From Stomorhina lunata (Eukaryota > Arthropoda > Insecta > Diptera > Rhiniidae), in contig OW121743.1 of the NCBI GenBank assembly GCA_933228675.1, positions 97,341,998 through 97,405,997 of the forward strand: a stretch of DNA of 64,000 nucleotides, read 5' to 3'. Both the position numbers and the translations under genes were made by a program. Each line of letters opens with the position of its first letter. The first letter of the stretch is position 1. Below, in pieces: positions 49,270-61,297 of this stretch. A model generated the notes under the pieces. That model was not told the DNA's origin. It was given only the letters and a program-made list of their open reading frames with translations, and searched no databases.

Positions 49270-49433
49270 TAATAAAACTGCGAACAATTATTATGATGTC
49301 AGCTTAAAAAAGTGTACCAAATATCGTATCTTTTGAGTCCAGATTATTTAGAAGTAATTATTGATAATTTGGGACTTTGAACTTTTTTGCATAATTCCTT
49401 AGACCATTCCTTAGATTTGCCATTCTTCATATA

Positions 49434-50724
49434 CAGTACAACTGCGATACTCTAATAATACGGAAGCTTCTACGATTCGGACGATGTTATATTTTAACCA
49501 CTTCAATCCGGATAAATTTTTTTACGTACATGGTTTTTGCTTCAAAAAAAAACAATCGTACCACGATTTTGTAAGAAATTTCAAAACCCAAATTTGTATA
49601 TGTAAAGATGACAGAGAGGGGGCCTTTTTAACTGGTACCTAAGAGCTTTTAGTGAACAAATTTCCAGCGATGAAAGCGTCTTGGAGTTTTTTAAAAAGGT
49701 AAAACATGGGAGCATACAAAGAAACTTATGACATTTATCTCAGAAACGAAAGCGTCGTAGAGCCTTTGAAAAAAACAATTTAAGTGAAGAGATGGTTTGT
49801 AATTCAGGCTAATCTGCAGCTTTTTGGACAGTGTTGTCTTGTAAAACATGGAAGCATACAAAATAAACTTGTGACATTTATGCCAGAGATAAAAAGGTCG
49901 TAGAGTCTTTTAAAAAAACGGTTGCTGACATTATTGCTATAATAGATTTTAGTAAAAAGTAAGATTATAGTTCAGACGAATCTGCTGCTTTTTGGAGATT
50001 GTTGCCTGGTAAACCATGGGTGTATACAAAAGAAAAGTCAGCCTCAGAGTGAAACATTTCCAAAGATCGAGCTGCTGGCAAATTTGCGAATCCATGGTTA
50101 TAAGATTCCAAAGGTACATAAAGCTAGCAATAAAGAATGGATGTCAACATTCCTTTTATTCGACTGTTGTTAAAGTTTCAAAAATGTTTAATTTAAATAA
50201 AAAATGATATTTATTTTCCTGGACTGACATGGAATACATCAAAAATACGATTGGATAAATTTTAGTTATGATAATAATAATAATTTCCACAACAACATTC
50301 CAATTGGGACGGACAAGTGGTACTTCTCTCAGACAAGAGCTGCATCCGATTCTATTTTAAGACTCATTGAAAGGGACCTACTTTTTAAATCCGGCTCCGA
50401 ACGGCAAATGTATTAGTTAGAGAAGTTTTACATAGCCTAATACTCAATAACCAGTGGGATAGCTGAGTTATGAGGTGAACAGCCGCTTTTTTGAAAAATT
50501 ATTTTATTTTAAATGAGTCTGGCCGAGGATTGAACTTTGGACCTCTGGTATGCTAGGCGGATGACTAACCTGCTATACCACAGCGGTTCACAATTTCAGT
50601 TGTGACATAACTGAAAAAGTTATTAATGATTAGGCAATTGAATTTTCATGTTGAATTCACAATTATTTTTTTTAATATTTTCACCTTTTTTTGTCTGAAC
50701 AACTTGACTATCGAAGTTGTACTG
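49434..50724 (+). mobile_element. pogo/Tigger-like element, degenerate
   Basis: The ends CAGTACAACTGCGATA and, inverted, TATCGAAGTTGTACTG are each bounded by TA (49432-49433 and 50725-50726), as in pogo elements. The interior (49690-50230, plus strand) carries catalytic-domain remains: DESAAFWRLLPGKPWVYTK, and an earlier diverged repeat SAAFWTVLSCKTWKHTK about 170 bp upstream. Stops interrupt it. 1291 bp, with a tRNA-like segment near its right end. Confidence 0.7.
50510..50590 (-). pseudogene. tRNA-like sequence (SINE or tRNA pseudogene)
   Basis: The minus strand has a box-A-like TATAGCAGGTTAG, an anticodon-region CTAGCAT (would be AGC, Ala) and a box-B-like AGTTCAATCC. The acceptor, anticodon and T stems pair poorly, so it is not a working tRNA. 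It most likely derives from a tRNA-headed SINE inserted into the pogo-like element. Confidence 0.4.
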
Positions 50725-50973
50725 TAGATTTTTCCTAATTCTGGAAATTTAATGAATTATTGCTGATTCAAGCATTCTTTACTTGGAAATTTTGAGACAT
50801 TGATTTTAATATTATTGGCATTGAAATGTGCGTTATATTAAAATTTTGATAAAATATTTATTACGAGTCGGACTCGTAGAAAGTGGAAATTTATCAAACT
50901 ATAATGATATTGTCTACTAAAAATTAGTATTCAATATTAATATATTAATAACTTTTGAACAATTAAGACTAAA

Positions 50974-51262
50974 ACTGAATTAATTTATCTTTGTAATCAA
51001 AATACACTAGAACCTGTTTTTACGCGGTTACCAAAGACCTCACAATATGGGTGAAGCCTTATAAAATGTTTTTAACTTCATTTTTTAAAGTTCTTATATG
51101 TAAAATTGTTATATGTCTGAAATTAATTTATCTTTGTAATCAAAATACACTAGAACCTGTTTTTACGCGGCTACTAAAGACCTCACAATATGGGTGAAGC
51201 CTTATAAAATGTTTTTAACTTCATTTTTTTAAGTTCTTATATGTAAAATTGTTATATGTTTT
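50974..51262. repeat. tandem duplication, ~144-bp unit
   Basis: Two nearly identical copies, each with AATACACTAGAACCTGTTTT, CCTCACAATATGGGTGAAGC and ATGTAAAATTGTTATATGT. Very few differences, so recent. Confidence 0.85.
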
Positions 51263-52453
51263 AAATATTTCAATTTACCATTATAGCTGAAAATTAAATT
51301 ATTTATTAATTTATAATTATTACATCTAAAATATTCTACAGTTTTAAATGTCATCACTAAAATTTTTAAAAACCTTTTTCGCTGCTATTTAGCAAAAAAA
51401 GTTAACACAAATAAAATTAAATACACTAAATGTATTTACACAAAATAACATCTAATATGTATTTGGAAAATAAATGAAAAATTAAACATTTAACATTTAA
51501 AAACGAAATTATAAATCATATTTGAATTGACTAGATCATAACTAGAGCTTTAGTCAATTTTAATGTTTTTTGGGAAACGGAAATACACAAATAAAGGAAA
51601 ACAGGAAAAGAGCGTGTATGTTAGACTAAAAGGAAGTTTTAGAAGTACATAAAACATATACGAGTATATATAGTAAATACATACATACATACGAAGTACA
51701 AAATAACATAATTGTTAATAAGTTAAATAGTTATAGTAGAAATAGCAAATTATTTTGTTTTTTGTTTGTTTTGTTGGTTATTGTTGTTGTTTCTGTTAAT
51801 TGTTATTAAATCATGGAACAAATGGACTAGGTTCGAGACAAAAGATATTCGCGAATCTAGTACGTTGCGTTTAAATTGAATAAATTGAAATTGGAAATGA
51901 AAAAAATTAAACGAAGTTTTAAGAAGTAAAAAGTAGAAGAGAATTGTGTGTAATTTGTGTGTTTTTTTTTTCTATTTATTTATATTGAACAAAAAGTTAG
52001 TAGCTGTAATTTGTAAATGTTTTTCACTAAATTATGAAAAAATTTACTACTGTTAAATGTTTAACGTTTTTACAGTTGAACTGTACAAATGGAAAAATTA
52101 CTAAATTTGATTAGCAAAAACTATTTGTTTAAGAAACACGTTAATTTCTGTGTATAAGTTAAGTTGAAATGAAGAGTTAACGTTAAACAGAAATTTAAAA
52201 TTATTCGGTTTTTGTTACTAGCACTCTAAGTTAATTTGAAATGAAATGGAAATTATAATGAAAAAAAATACGTTTGTTTTTCCTAAGATCGTAAAAAATC
52301 TAATGAATTGAAATTTAATAACAACAAAAAAATAATTTTGAATATTAAAACAAAAAACATTTTCAATACAAATTTTTTTTAATATAAAAAATCATAAAAT
52401 AAAAATATTAACAAAAAAAACGAAAGAAAAGTTAAATTTTAAATTTTACTTAC

Positions 52454-53017
52454 TGGCACTCTTCGGCAGTATGTTTACTTTCGTCCGTACAATAAAAAAA
52501 TTTCCCATTGAATAATTGTACACCAATGACAGAAAATATAAATTGAAATAATATGTACACGATTAGAATGTTAACAACATTTTTCAATGAATTTACTACA
52601 CAATCGAAGACGGCTTTCAATTTGGGTACACGTTTGATTGTTTTTAATGGTCGCAGGACACGTAGGACACGCAACGATTTGATTGTTGATAAATTTTGTC
52701 CAGCACTGCTACCGCTCATATCGAAACCAAAACTAACAGCAGCGCATATAACGACCACAGCATCCATAATATTCCAGAATTCTCTTAAATAGCTGCCAGG
52801 ATGTAATATAACACCTAAATCTACAATTTTCAGTAACATTTCTATTGTGAATACGCCGGTAAATGCATAATCGAAATAATTTAAAATTTTATTTCGTGGT
52901 GAATTCTCACGAACGGGATCTTCGGCCGCTAACGCTATCGATGACAATGAGATGACGACCATAATGAAAAAATCAAAGTAACGTAAATTAACAACCCAAT
53001 GGGCGCCACGTCTTATG
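52454..53017 (-). CDS. cac: cac exon: domain III S1-S5 and start of the pore region
   Basis: The largest exon in the window: 1 base, 187 codons and 2 bases. It opens with C ATA AGA CGT (the Pro codon is shared with the previous exon), giving [20 protein letters not shown], which leads into IIIS1. S2 follows ([20 protein letters not shown]), then S3 ([20 protein letters not shown]). The S4 voltage sensor has regularly spaced arginines and lysines ([20 protein letters not shown]). S5 is [20 protein letters not shown], and the exon ends in the extracellular turret with a cysteine-containing segment ([15 protein letters not shown]). The donor is GTAAGT at 52453. The acceptor is preceded by an A-rich run ending AAAAAAAAACAG, so it has no classical polypyrimidine tract. 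Its length and its match to Cav2 domain III leave no real alternative. Confidence 0.98.
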
Positions 53018-53829
53018 CTGTTTTTTTTTAATTTTTGAAAACCAATTTTGAATATTTTTTTGTTAAATTTTTGATTTCAATTTTTGGGCGCATTTGTTTT
53101 TTGATTTTGAATTTTTTGGTTGATTTTTATTTTCAAAGTTTTTGATTGAATGTTTTTTTTTGTTGTTTTTGAGGTTTTAACGTGGGGTTTTTTTGAAAAT
53201 GTTGAATGATTTTGATGATTTTTGTTTTTACGTTTGATTTTGATTTTAGCAATAATGATTTTGATTTGATTTTTTTTTTGGTGGTTGAGGTGTTTTTGAA
53301 ACGTGCATCATGCAAGCATTATGGAGCGTTTGATTGATATATTTTGTTGATAACAAAATTATAATCGAAATCATAATTAAGTCGAAAAAGGCAAATTATA
53401 ATTTGTTTACCATAAATTTAAAACAAAAACGTTAAAAGGAAAATATAAAAGAGAAAAATTTTTACATTAATCATTTGTTATGTTTACCTTGTTCACTAAA
53501 ATATAGATTTTGTTATTAAAGAAAAACTTATTGGCTACCTTAAATATTATTAAAGTTTGGAGAGAAAAAAGGATTTGGAAATTTATTTAATTTGATTAGA
53601 TTCATAAATTCTCTGGTATTTCAAGTATTATATATATCATATTTTTATATATAATTTTCCTTCAACAAATAGCTATTTTTTAATACATTAATGTTTTTGG
53701 CAGGTGCAGGTAATGTGGTATACCACCAGAATTTGCAACAAATGTAGTTTTTATATAGAGAAAAAAATTAAATATTTTTATAAAATATGTTTTCTTTACA
53801 AATATTTGTATAATATCGAGATTCATATA

Positions 53830-54297
53830 ATCGTAAGCGATATTCCCTTAAATATCTCTTAAGCTAGTAGAGATAGCGTAGTACAGTAAGCATATTTTTC
53901 TTTCCTAAGTAGTTTTCGAATGTGTAAAAATCTTTTCGATAGGTTTATATTTTAGTTATATGGACCAATAGGTGCTCAATTTTGGCTCAGTGTAGAAGCC
54001 ACTGTGCTAAAAATAGACATGTTTTTAAAATTTCGCCTAAAACTCCAACCCCCCATTGGCCGAATTCTGCATATTGCGCCTATATTAGCCGAATTTCGCA
54101 TATTCCGCCCAGTAGGTTAAAAGTTATTGAATTAAAACTAAAAAACTTCATATACAATACTTTGGACCAGAACTACTAAAGCATTTGGAAAAAACTTTAT
54201 TAGTTTGAAGAAAGTAGCAAACTAACAATGAAGAAAAATTTTATGCACTAAAACATTCCCAGTTTTTGTTTAATTAAGATTTTTTATCGCTTACGAT
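53830..54297 (+). mobile_element. small TIR repeat, copy 2
   Basis: Same family and orientation as 30655-30943. The ends are ATCGTAAGCGAT and ATCGCTTACGAT, with an internal duplication of the GCATATTGCGCC/GCATATTCCGCC segment and ~180 bp more sequence near the left end. Confidence 0.75.
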
Positions 54298-54879
54298 CAA
54301 TATTTTTAATGTCGTTTTAAAGTGCTTATTTTTTTTTTTAAATCAACCCAAAAAACTTGATATTTTTCGATTAATTTTAGTATTTTCCTAAAATTTTAAT
54401 TTTCTCTTCTTGCTTGACTTTTGTTCAAATTCGAATTCATAATTTTCAAAAATAAAGATCTGCGACCACTTTCAATTTCCCTAAAAAATTCTAGAACAGA
54501 GATTTTTTTAAAATTGAGATATAAAGGGTTTTGCGTTTTAATGTTTTCTAAAAATTATAGGTGACCCATTTTTTATTAAATGAAATCTTAAGTTTTGATC
54601 AGCACCTATCGAATTTATTCTATCGTAAAAATAAATTTATAAAAAGCATTTGGAAATGCATTTTTTAGTGGGTTAAATGAACTTATACAACTTTAAAAAC
54701 GAACATTTTAAAATATTAAATTTTTGAATTGAAAATAAATAAAGTTTGAATTTTTGGTTTTGTATGAAAAAATTTTACTTTTGAATTCAAAAATGTATGG
54801 CACTTAATCCACTTTTAAATCAAATAATACGAAAAATTTTGTTTCAAAAATTTTCTAAATATTTTTCATAGCAAAATAA

Positions 54880-56000
54880 AACGCAAGTTTTTGAAAAATT
54901 TTCTGTTAAAAGTAAATCTTTGAAAAATTTCCTATAAAAAGTAAATTTTTGAAAAATTTCCTATAATAAGTAATTTTTTGAAAAATTTCTTTTAAATATT
55001 ATTTTTTTAAAATTTCCTATAAAAAGTAAAATTTTTGAAAAATTTCCTATAAAAAGTAAATTTTTTGAAAAATTTCCTATAAAAAGTAAAATTTTTTTAA
55101 AATTTCCTATAAAAAATAAATTTTTAAAAAATTTCCGATGAAAATTAAATTTTTGAAAAATTTCCTATAAAAAGTAAATTTTTGGAAAATTTCCTATAAA
55201 AAGTAAATTTTTGAAAAGTTTCCTATAAAAAGTAAATTTTTGAAAAATTTCCTATCAAAAGTAAATTTTTGAAAAATTTCCTATAAACAGTAAATTTCTG
55301 AAAAACTTGAATTTACTTTTGAATTCAAAAATGTATGGGACCTAATCCACTTTTAAATCAAATAATACGAAAAATTTTGTTTCAAAAACGCAAGTTTTTG
55401 AAAAATTTCCTATTAAAAGTAAATCTCCTATAAAGTAAATTTCCTGTAAAAAAATTTCCTATAAATTTCCTATATAAAGTAAATTTCCTATAAAAAGTAC
55501 ATTTTTGACAAATTTCCTATAAAAAGTAATTTTTTTAACAAAAATTTCTTTTAAATACTATTTTTTTTAATTTCCTATAATAAGTAAAATTTTTGAAAAA
55601 TTTCCTATAAAAAGCAAAATTTTTTAAAAATTTCCTATAAAAAATAAATTTTTGAAATATTTTCCATAAAAAGTAAATTTTTGAAAAATTTCCTATAAAA
55701 AAAATTTTTGAAAAATTTCCTATAAAAAGTAAATTTTTGAAAAATTTCCTATAAAAAGTAAATTTTTGAAAAATTTCCTATAAAAAGTAAATTTTTGAAA
55801 AATTTCTTATAAAAAGAAAAATGTTTGAAAAATTTTATATAAAAAGTAAAATTTTTTAAAAATTTCCTTTAAAAAATAAATTTTTGAAAAATTTTCTATA
55901 AAAAGTATATTTTTGAAATATTTTCTATAAAAAGTAAATATTTGAAAAAATTCCTATAAAAAGTTAATTTTTGAAAAATTTCCTATAAAAAAAAGTCCAT
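54880..56000 (-). repeat. 29-bp satellite array, inverted orientation
   Basis: On the plus strand the unit reads TTGAAAAATTTCCTATAAAA, the complement of the 5-16 kb arrays. Two copies of an ~80-bp flanking segment (containing ATGTATGG and AATCCACTTTTAAATCAAAT) at about 54781 and 55318 show a block duplication of ~537 bp. Being in the same transcription unit as the other arrays, it could pair with them in the pre-mRNA. Confidence 0.9.
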
Positions 56001-56833
56001 ATTTCAGAGAAGGATAAACAAAATGGAGGATATGTTTTTTGTGACATCTTTGAATCAAAAACGTAATTGGTCTCCCTGGTTTTCCTATACATGATTTTAT
56101 TTTTCTATTAAAGTAGAGGATATATCCTCGCTAAAATATGAACTAAGTTTAAAAATCCGATAACCGTATCAAAAGTTATAGGCATATAAAATGGGTGTTT
56201 TGCAAAAAAAAATCTTGAAAAAACTAGTTTTGGACCGTCGTAAAATCTTAATCAAAGCGAAAATCAAAATTTTGATGATCTCCAAAAATTGTATGAACTA
56301 GGAGAATGTATAAATAAAATTTCATCAAAATCGGAAATGGTAAAGTTCAAAATTCATATTTTTCGTTCGAAAAAATTTAATTTCGCCCTATAATTTATAT
56401 TTAGAATTTTTTATAGCAAATTTTCTATTTATTTCTTTTTCTTTAATTTCTTACTAAGTTCTTTTGCAGAATTGTCTATGACCGCTCAAGAGATATAAAT
56501 TTTGAAACTTCTGTGACAAAAATATATACATTTTTTAGTTTTTATGAAAAATATATAAATTTATAAGTTTCCGATTTTATCGAAAAATTTTTAATAAAAT
56601 TTCGATTTCAATTCTTTCCAAATCCCTTTTTCTCCAGTAAAAATATATATATGATATACTTAAGATCTTAAAAGACATACAAATACTTAACATAAACACA
56701 CATTTAGTAAAAAAGATCAAAAGAGAATTATTAAAATTCACTTATTACAGAGAGATTGAGAGAGAGATAAATCATAATGATATAAATAAGAGAAAATTGT
56801 ACGTAATAGTATGGCAAAAAAAATTGTATTTAC

Positions 56834-57169
56834 GGATTTGTTGGTGATAATATAAACATTGATGAATATGGCAACATTGGTTTTGGACCCTCCGTAACTT
56901 CTTCCTCTTCTTTCTTTTCCTCCTCTTTCTTTTTGCTCTTTTTAACAGCAGCGGCAGCGCCCTCACCGCCATTCTCGACATGTACACCATCACCTTGTAG
57001 CGCTTCCATTTCTTTTTCTAGTTCTTGTAATTGCTTCTCTTTATCTTCTTCGACTTGTTCCTCTTCGGCAGCAGTTAATTCTTGAGCGTTAGCCAAATTA
57101 TCGACGGCGATAGCCAAGAACACGTTTAGCAATGTATAATTACCGAAGAGTACCAAAACGATAAAGTAA
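56834..57169 (-). CDS. cac: cac exon: domain II S6 and start of the II-III linker
   Basis: Internal exon of the presynaptic Cav2-type calcium channel alpha-1 subunit, which sits in the plasma membrane and passes Ca2+ that triggers transmitter release. It begins one base into a codon (T + TAC TTT ATC) and reads 111 full codons plus CC. The first ~30 residues are IIS6 ([20 protein letters not shown], then AVDNLANAQ). A highly charged, probably coiled-coil segment follows ([20 protein letters not shown]), then a Gly/Ala/Lys/Glu-rich low-complexity stretch and the conserved pre-domain-III block ending in [12 protein letters not shown]. The donor is GTAAAT. The last codon CC+C joins the next exon as Pro. 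The acceptor is GAGCAG, a NAGNAG motif: CAG gives the start used here, and GAG would start at 57172 and add one Ser. The tract before the acceptor is A/C-rich, not T-rich. The exon assignment is very secure; the exact acceptor is slightly less so. Confidence 0.95.
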
Positions 57170-59324
57170 CTGCTCGTTGCCAGGTTGTAGTTTTTTTTGT
57201 TTTTGTGGATTTTGGAGTTTGAAGTTGTTGTTTTGCGAAGAAGAAGATATTTAAACGTTAGGAATTTCGGATGTTTTAAACGTGGGATGATATTTTTTAT
57301 TTTTTTTTTTTTTTTTTTTTTTGTTAAAAATTTAGTTGTTTTTTTTTGAAATTTTTAATGATGAGAAAGTTAGAGAGTATGTGTGTTGTTTTTTTTTTTT
57401 TTTTTTTGTTGAAAGAGAAAAATATTGTGGGGAAAGAGAGAAATATATAACATTTTGGCATGAGGATTAAAATTTCTTAATTTTTAAGTTCTTTTTTTTT
57501 AAATTAAGTTTAACAGTTTTTTTTATTAATTATAGTTTTAAATATAAAATAAAGAAAGGGATAGAGAGTTTGAGTTTTTCTTTTTGTTTATAAAATAAAA
57601 TTAAAAATTAAACGGCTTTAAGCTAAATTTTAATTTAAATTTAAAGCTAAATATTAATTTAATTTATACACATGATTTTATAGTTATACAAAAAAAAAGA
57701 AAATGGAAATGTATGGGTATTTATATAAAAGTAGGTTTCAAAAAATGTTAAGTTTTCAAAAATTAAACTGAAATCTAAATGTTATAAAAGCTTGAAGGAT
57801 GAAAAGTTTGCATGATATTTGAAATTAAAAAAAAATAGTTTAAAATGATTTTTTATCTTTAAGAAATTCTAAGAAAATCTATTTATTTAAGTGATTAACT
57901 AAAACGAAATAGATATTCCTAAATTTCTTAATTGAAGACATCAAAAATGTAATTTTGACTTTTGTTTTTGTTATGAAAACAGACAAAAACAAAAATCTGT
58001 TCAGATTCTCTGTTGCTCGTTAACGTTAGTCTTGCCAAGTGAGAATAAAGCTCCCGTAAATTCAGCTTTTCATTTTTTTTTTTCGTTTCTTTTTCTCATT
58101 AAACATCAAAAGAAATTGTCAGTTGTAGAAGTATTAATTTACAGGAAAAAGTTTTAAATTATTATTTATATATAAGTAAATATTATTAAATATAGGCATT
58201 TTGTTTATATACATTAAAAATATATATAGTTATTAAAATGATTAAAATTTTATTAAGTTATAAAAGTTAAAACTGATTTATCAATTTTATAACGAGAGAA
58301 GGCGAGAGAGTTTTAGGCTTTATTTATACATTTAAAGAGATAAAGTTTTTGAGAGAGATATATAGAGAGTTAGCAGAATTTATAAGGTTTTTTAGCTTTT
58401 TATACTTAAAGCTTTAGGTAAATTATCCATTAAATAGAAAAGACAAGCTGCAAAAATTACATAGAATTATTAGTTTTAAAGTTTTAATAATATAATATGT
58501 AAAAATGTTTGTTTGTATGTTTTTGTATTATAAAAATAATTTTGATTTTTCGCTAGAACTCGATTAAAATCCATCACCTAATTTCATAAGTAAACTTTTT
58601 TTTTAGTTAGCAATAAAAGCTTTTCCTAAGCTTTAGCTAAAAGTTTTTTTCATAGCATTTGCAGAATTTTTACATGAAATTATAATTTTTGCAACATTTT
58701 TATAATCTTTTTCTTTTGATGTTTTTTTGTCGAAGAATTTTGGAAATTTAACTTGAAATTTTAGTTTTCAAAAAAAAATTATTAGTTAAATTTTGGTTTC
58801 TTGGAAAAGATTATAAAAATGTTGGTTTTTTTGTTTATTGTTCCCTACTTTTCTTAAGGTTTTGTTGTAGATATTTATTAAAAATTATTCTTTAAATTTT
58901 CTTAAAAGTTCAAAAATTTCTTTCATGCATCTCGTTGAGAAATCACATGCTTCTAAAAAAAATTAGTATTTGGTATTTGTGTTTTGTATTTAATTTGAGT
59001 GTAACTTTAGCTTTTGTGTGTTAGGTATTTATATAGAATTTGACCGATAAATGATGAATTTTGAGAATATTCGAAATATATTAATAAAGCTTTTAAAAAA
59101 GTTATACCGTAAATTTGAACGTCATTTAACAAACTCAGATTTTTTTGTGTATTACGATTGCTTGTATTTCTTTCTAAACTCCAAACATTTAAGATCATTT
59201 TTACAGTAACTAACGATAGCAACCGGCTAGTTTGAATTATTGTAGGAGAAAGATTTTTTTTAAGAAAAGCAACACTCAGGCCAGTACTGTATATACATAC
59301 GAATTCGGTTACCTTTTTCGAAAA

Positions 59325-59440
59325 AGGAATAGCAGCGCCATTTGTTGTTATTTGGATTTTATTTATTTTACATCGACAGCGTGTTATTGCTGTAAACTTG
59401 TCGCCGATGAAGAATGCTGTTTTAATAGAAATCAATAATG
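59325..59440 (+). repeat. dispersed repeat, copy 1
   Basis: AGCGCCATTTGTTGTTAT, TTTTACATCGACAGCGTGTT and a GAATGCTGTTTTAAT segment match 61298-61440 in the same order. Confidence 0.6.
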
Positions 59441-59616
59441 TTGAAACGATAAAAGATCAAACAATGTTAACTCCTAATATAATTTTGAATTTTTGAAATT
59501 TGATTTCATTTGAATTAGTGTGGGTATTCATTTAAACTGCTAAACATTCTTAAACCCATTCAATTCTTATAAAAGAATTTGAAAATTCCAAAAGTTAAAG
59601 AAGAACTAAATACAAT

Positions 59617-60414
59617 CAGCATAACCACAGAACATTTAAAGTCAACTTTAAACCGAAAAACTCGACTTGTACCATAAAACAAGTTTTAAATAAAATTTTA
59701 AAACTTCATTTTTATAACTAAGTCCCATTTCACACGAATCAGGTTTACTTGATCAGTTTTTCTTTAAATTTCTTTTGAACTTGCATTCACGTTCACACAC
59801 GAAGATTTTCTTCATCAGTTTTCATTTTATTTTCCTTAAACTTCATACAAATTTTCGAAATTTTCGTAAACTTGATAGTCAGGTTTGCTAAATTTTAATT
59901 CTGTCAGTTTTTTCTCATACAAATTCAAGACTTGATAAGCCAAACCTGACTAATGTAAAATAAGCTTTTTTCCTTCGAATGTTTTTCATTTTGTGTTCTT
60001 TTGGAAAAAAATGTTAACTCGACATTAGAAATTTTTTACAATTTTCAGTCATTAGATACATTTAATTTTAATTAAAACGGATTGGGATCATATTACAATT
60101 GTTGTTTTCTATTATTGTTGCACAAAAATTAAATTTTGTGTAAAGGTATTTTTAATCATATTATGAAAAAAATAAAAATATTAAGATATGCTGTTTTGTC
60201 TAAAGAACACAAAATTTTCTCAATATTTTTTGAAATTTTATTATTGCTATTTATTGAAAAAAGCTTTTGTAATATTTGAATGTATTTGTATAAAAATATT
60301 TTTAAAGTTTTATTTTAAAAATTTATTATGGTACGAAAAATTACAAAAGTCAACTTTAAAATAAAGTCGATTTTACATTAAATCGACTTTAAAATTTGTT
60401 CTGTGGTTAGGCTG
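59617..60414. mobile_element. inverted-repeat element with CAGC...GCTG ends
   Basis: The left end CAGCATAACCACAGAACA is matched by the inverse of the right end TGTTCTGTGGTTAGGCTG, with TTTAAAGTC just inside each. No clear 8-bp duplication (flanks AATACAAT and AATATTTC). No open frame. Confidence 0.6.
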
Positions 60415-61297
60415 AATATTTCTTGGGATAATTTGAAATTTTCAACAACATAAGAATATTTTTTATATGGAACGAATTTTTCCGACTTTATTTTCTTTTT
60501 AAATGTTTTTAAATATTATATAAGTACATATTTATTTATATTTGATATATATGTGTTTAATTTAAAATTGCTACAATTTTTAGCTCTACAATTTGTACTT
60601 ACTTATCCGTAGATACAAAAATTATGACCTCACGTTAGTTTTCAAACCTTTAAAAAAAGAAACTGAATTAGTTAGTATATAAAATTATGAATAGGAATTT
60701 CGCTGCTCATTTTTTAGTTTGAAGGCGATTTTGAACATTATCAAATGTATAACCTAAAATCATAGTAATATCAGTAAAATCTAAAGTTTTATTTTACCTA
60801 TCAACTTTAGCAAAGAAATAACTTTAACTGGTTCAATTTTGATTTCATAGTAATATTTAAAAAAAATTTTCATCGGTCATTTATAGGTCAAATGTTCTTT
60901 TTTAATACTTAACGTAAGCGTAATTTTATGAACTCATGCATTTTTTAGTGGAAACAGTTTTAAGTGTCGTAATAACCTGCACCCTACACCATATATTATA
61001 TATACTTAAATATATAAAGCTTTTGATCTTAGCATTTAAATATTCTTGTTAAAAAACTAATATTTTGTAAAATAGTCCGATATTTCAATTTAAATTATGA
61101 TAAAACAGTAAAGGCAAATTATCCACTCCGATCAGGAGAAATTAAGTATGTCCAACTTTTTTTTAATAAGCCGATATACATGTAAGCGTTCCTACAGCAG
61201 GACAACTACTTCAGCGATATAACCAATTATATTCCAACTACAACAACAAAGCTTCTTTCGACATTTAAAATATTTATTAGGTCTTATTAGATTAGTT

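Larger units (their letters stand above)
38197..52453 (-). other. cac: cac intron of 14.3 kb in domain III
   Basis: No cac exon was found between the IIIS5 end and the pore loop, and none is needed because the codon phase closes across it. The intron contains mobile-element relics, listed separately. Apart from them, 38200-39210, 42320-45300, 45820-48530 and 51270-52450 show only AT-rich sequence, T-rich near the pore-loop exon. A small perfect hairpin, AGGGATTTATATTTGAAATA and its complement, lies at about 41730-41755. A GGAGCC...GGCTCC hairpin lies near 47672-47693. Confidence 0.85.
53018..56833 (-). other. cac: cac intron between the IIS6 and IIIS1-S5 exons
   Basis: The ~300 bases beside the IIIS1 exon are A/C-rich on the gene strand (G/T-rich on the plus strand). 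They are followed by anonymous AT-rich sequence, a TIR repeat copy (53830-54297) and the inverted satellite array (54880-56000). From 56000 to 56640 there is non-satellite sequence with no identifiable feature. Confidence 0.85.

Noticed and set aside
50510..50590. Functional tRNA-Ala gene
   Set aside because: Boxes A and B are recognisable but stems do not pair; called a SINE or tRNA pseudogene.
52454..53017. Voltage-gated sodium channel (para) as identity
   Set aside because: The domain III filter is TGEGW with Glu, and the S4/S6 sequences are Cav2-type; sodium channels have Lys at that position.
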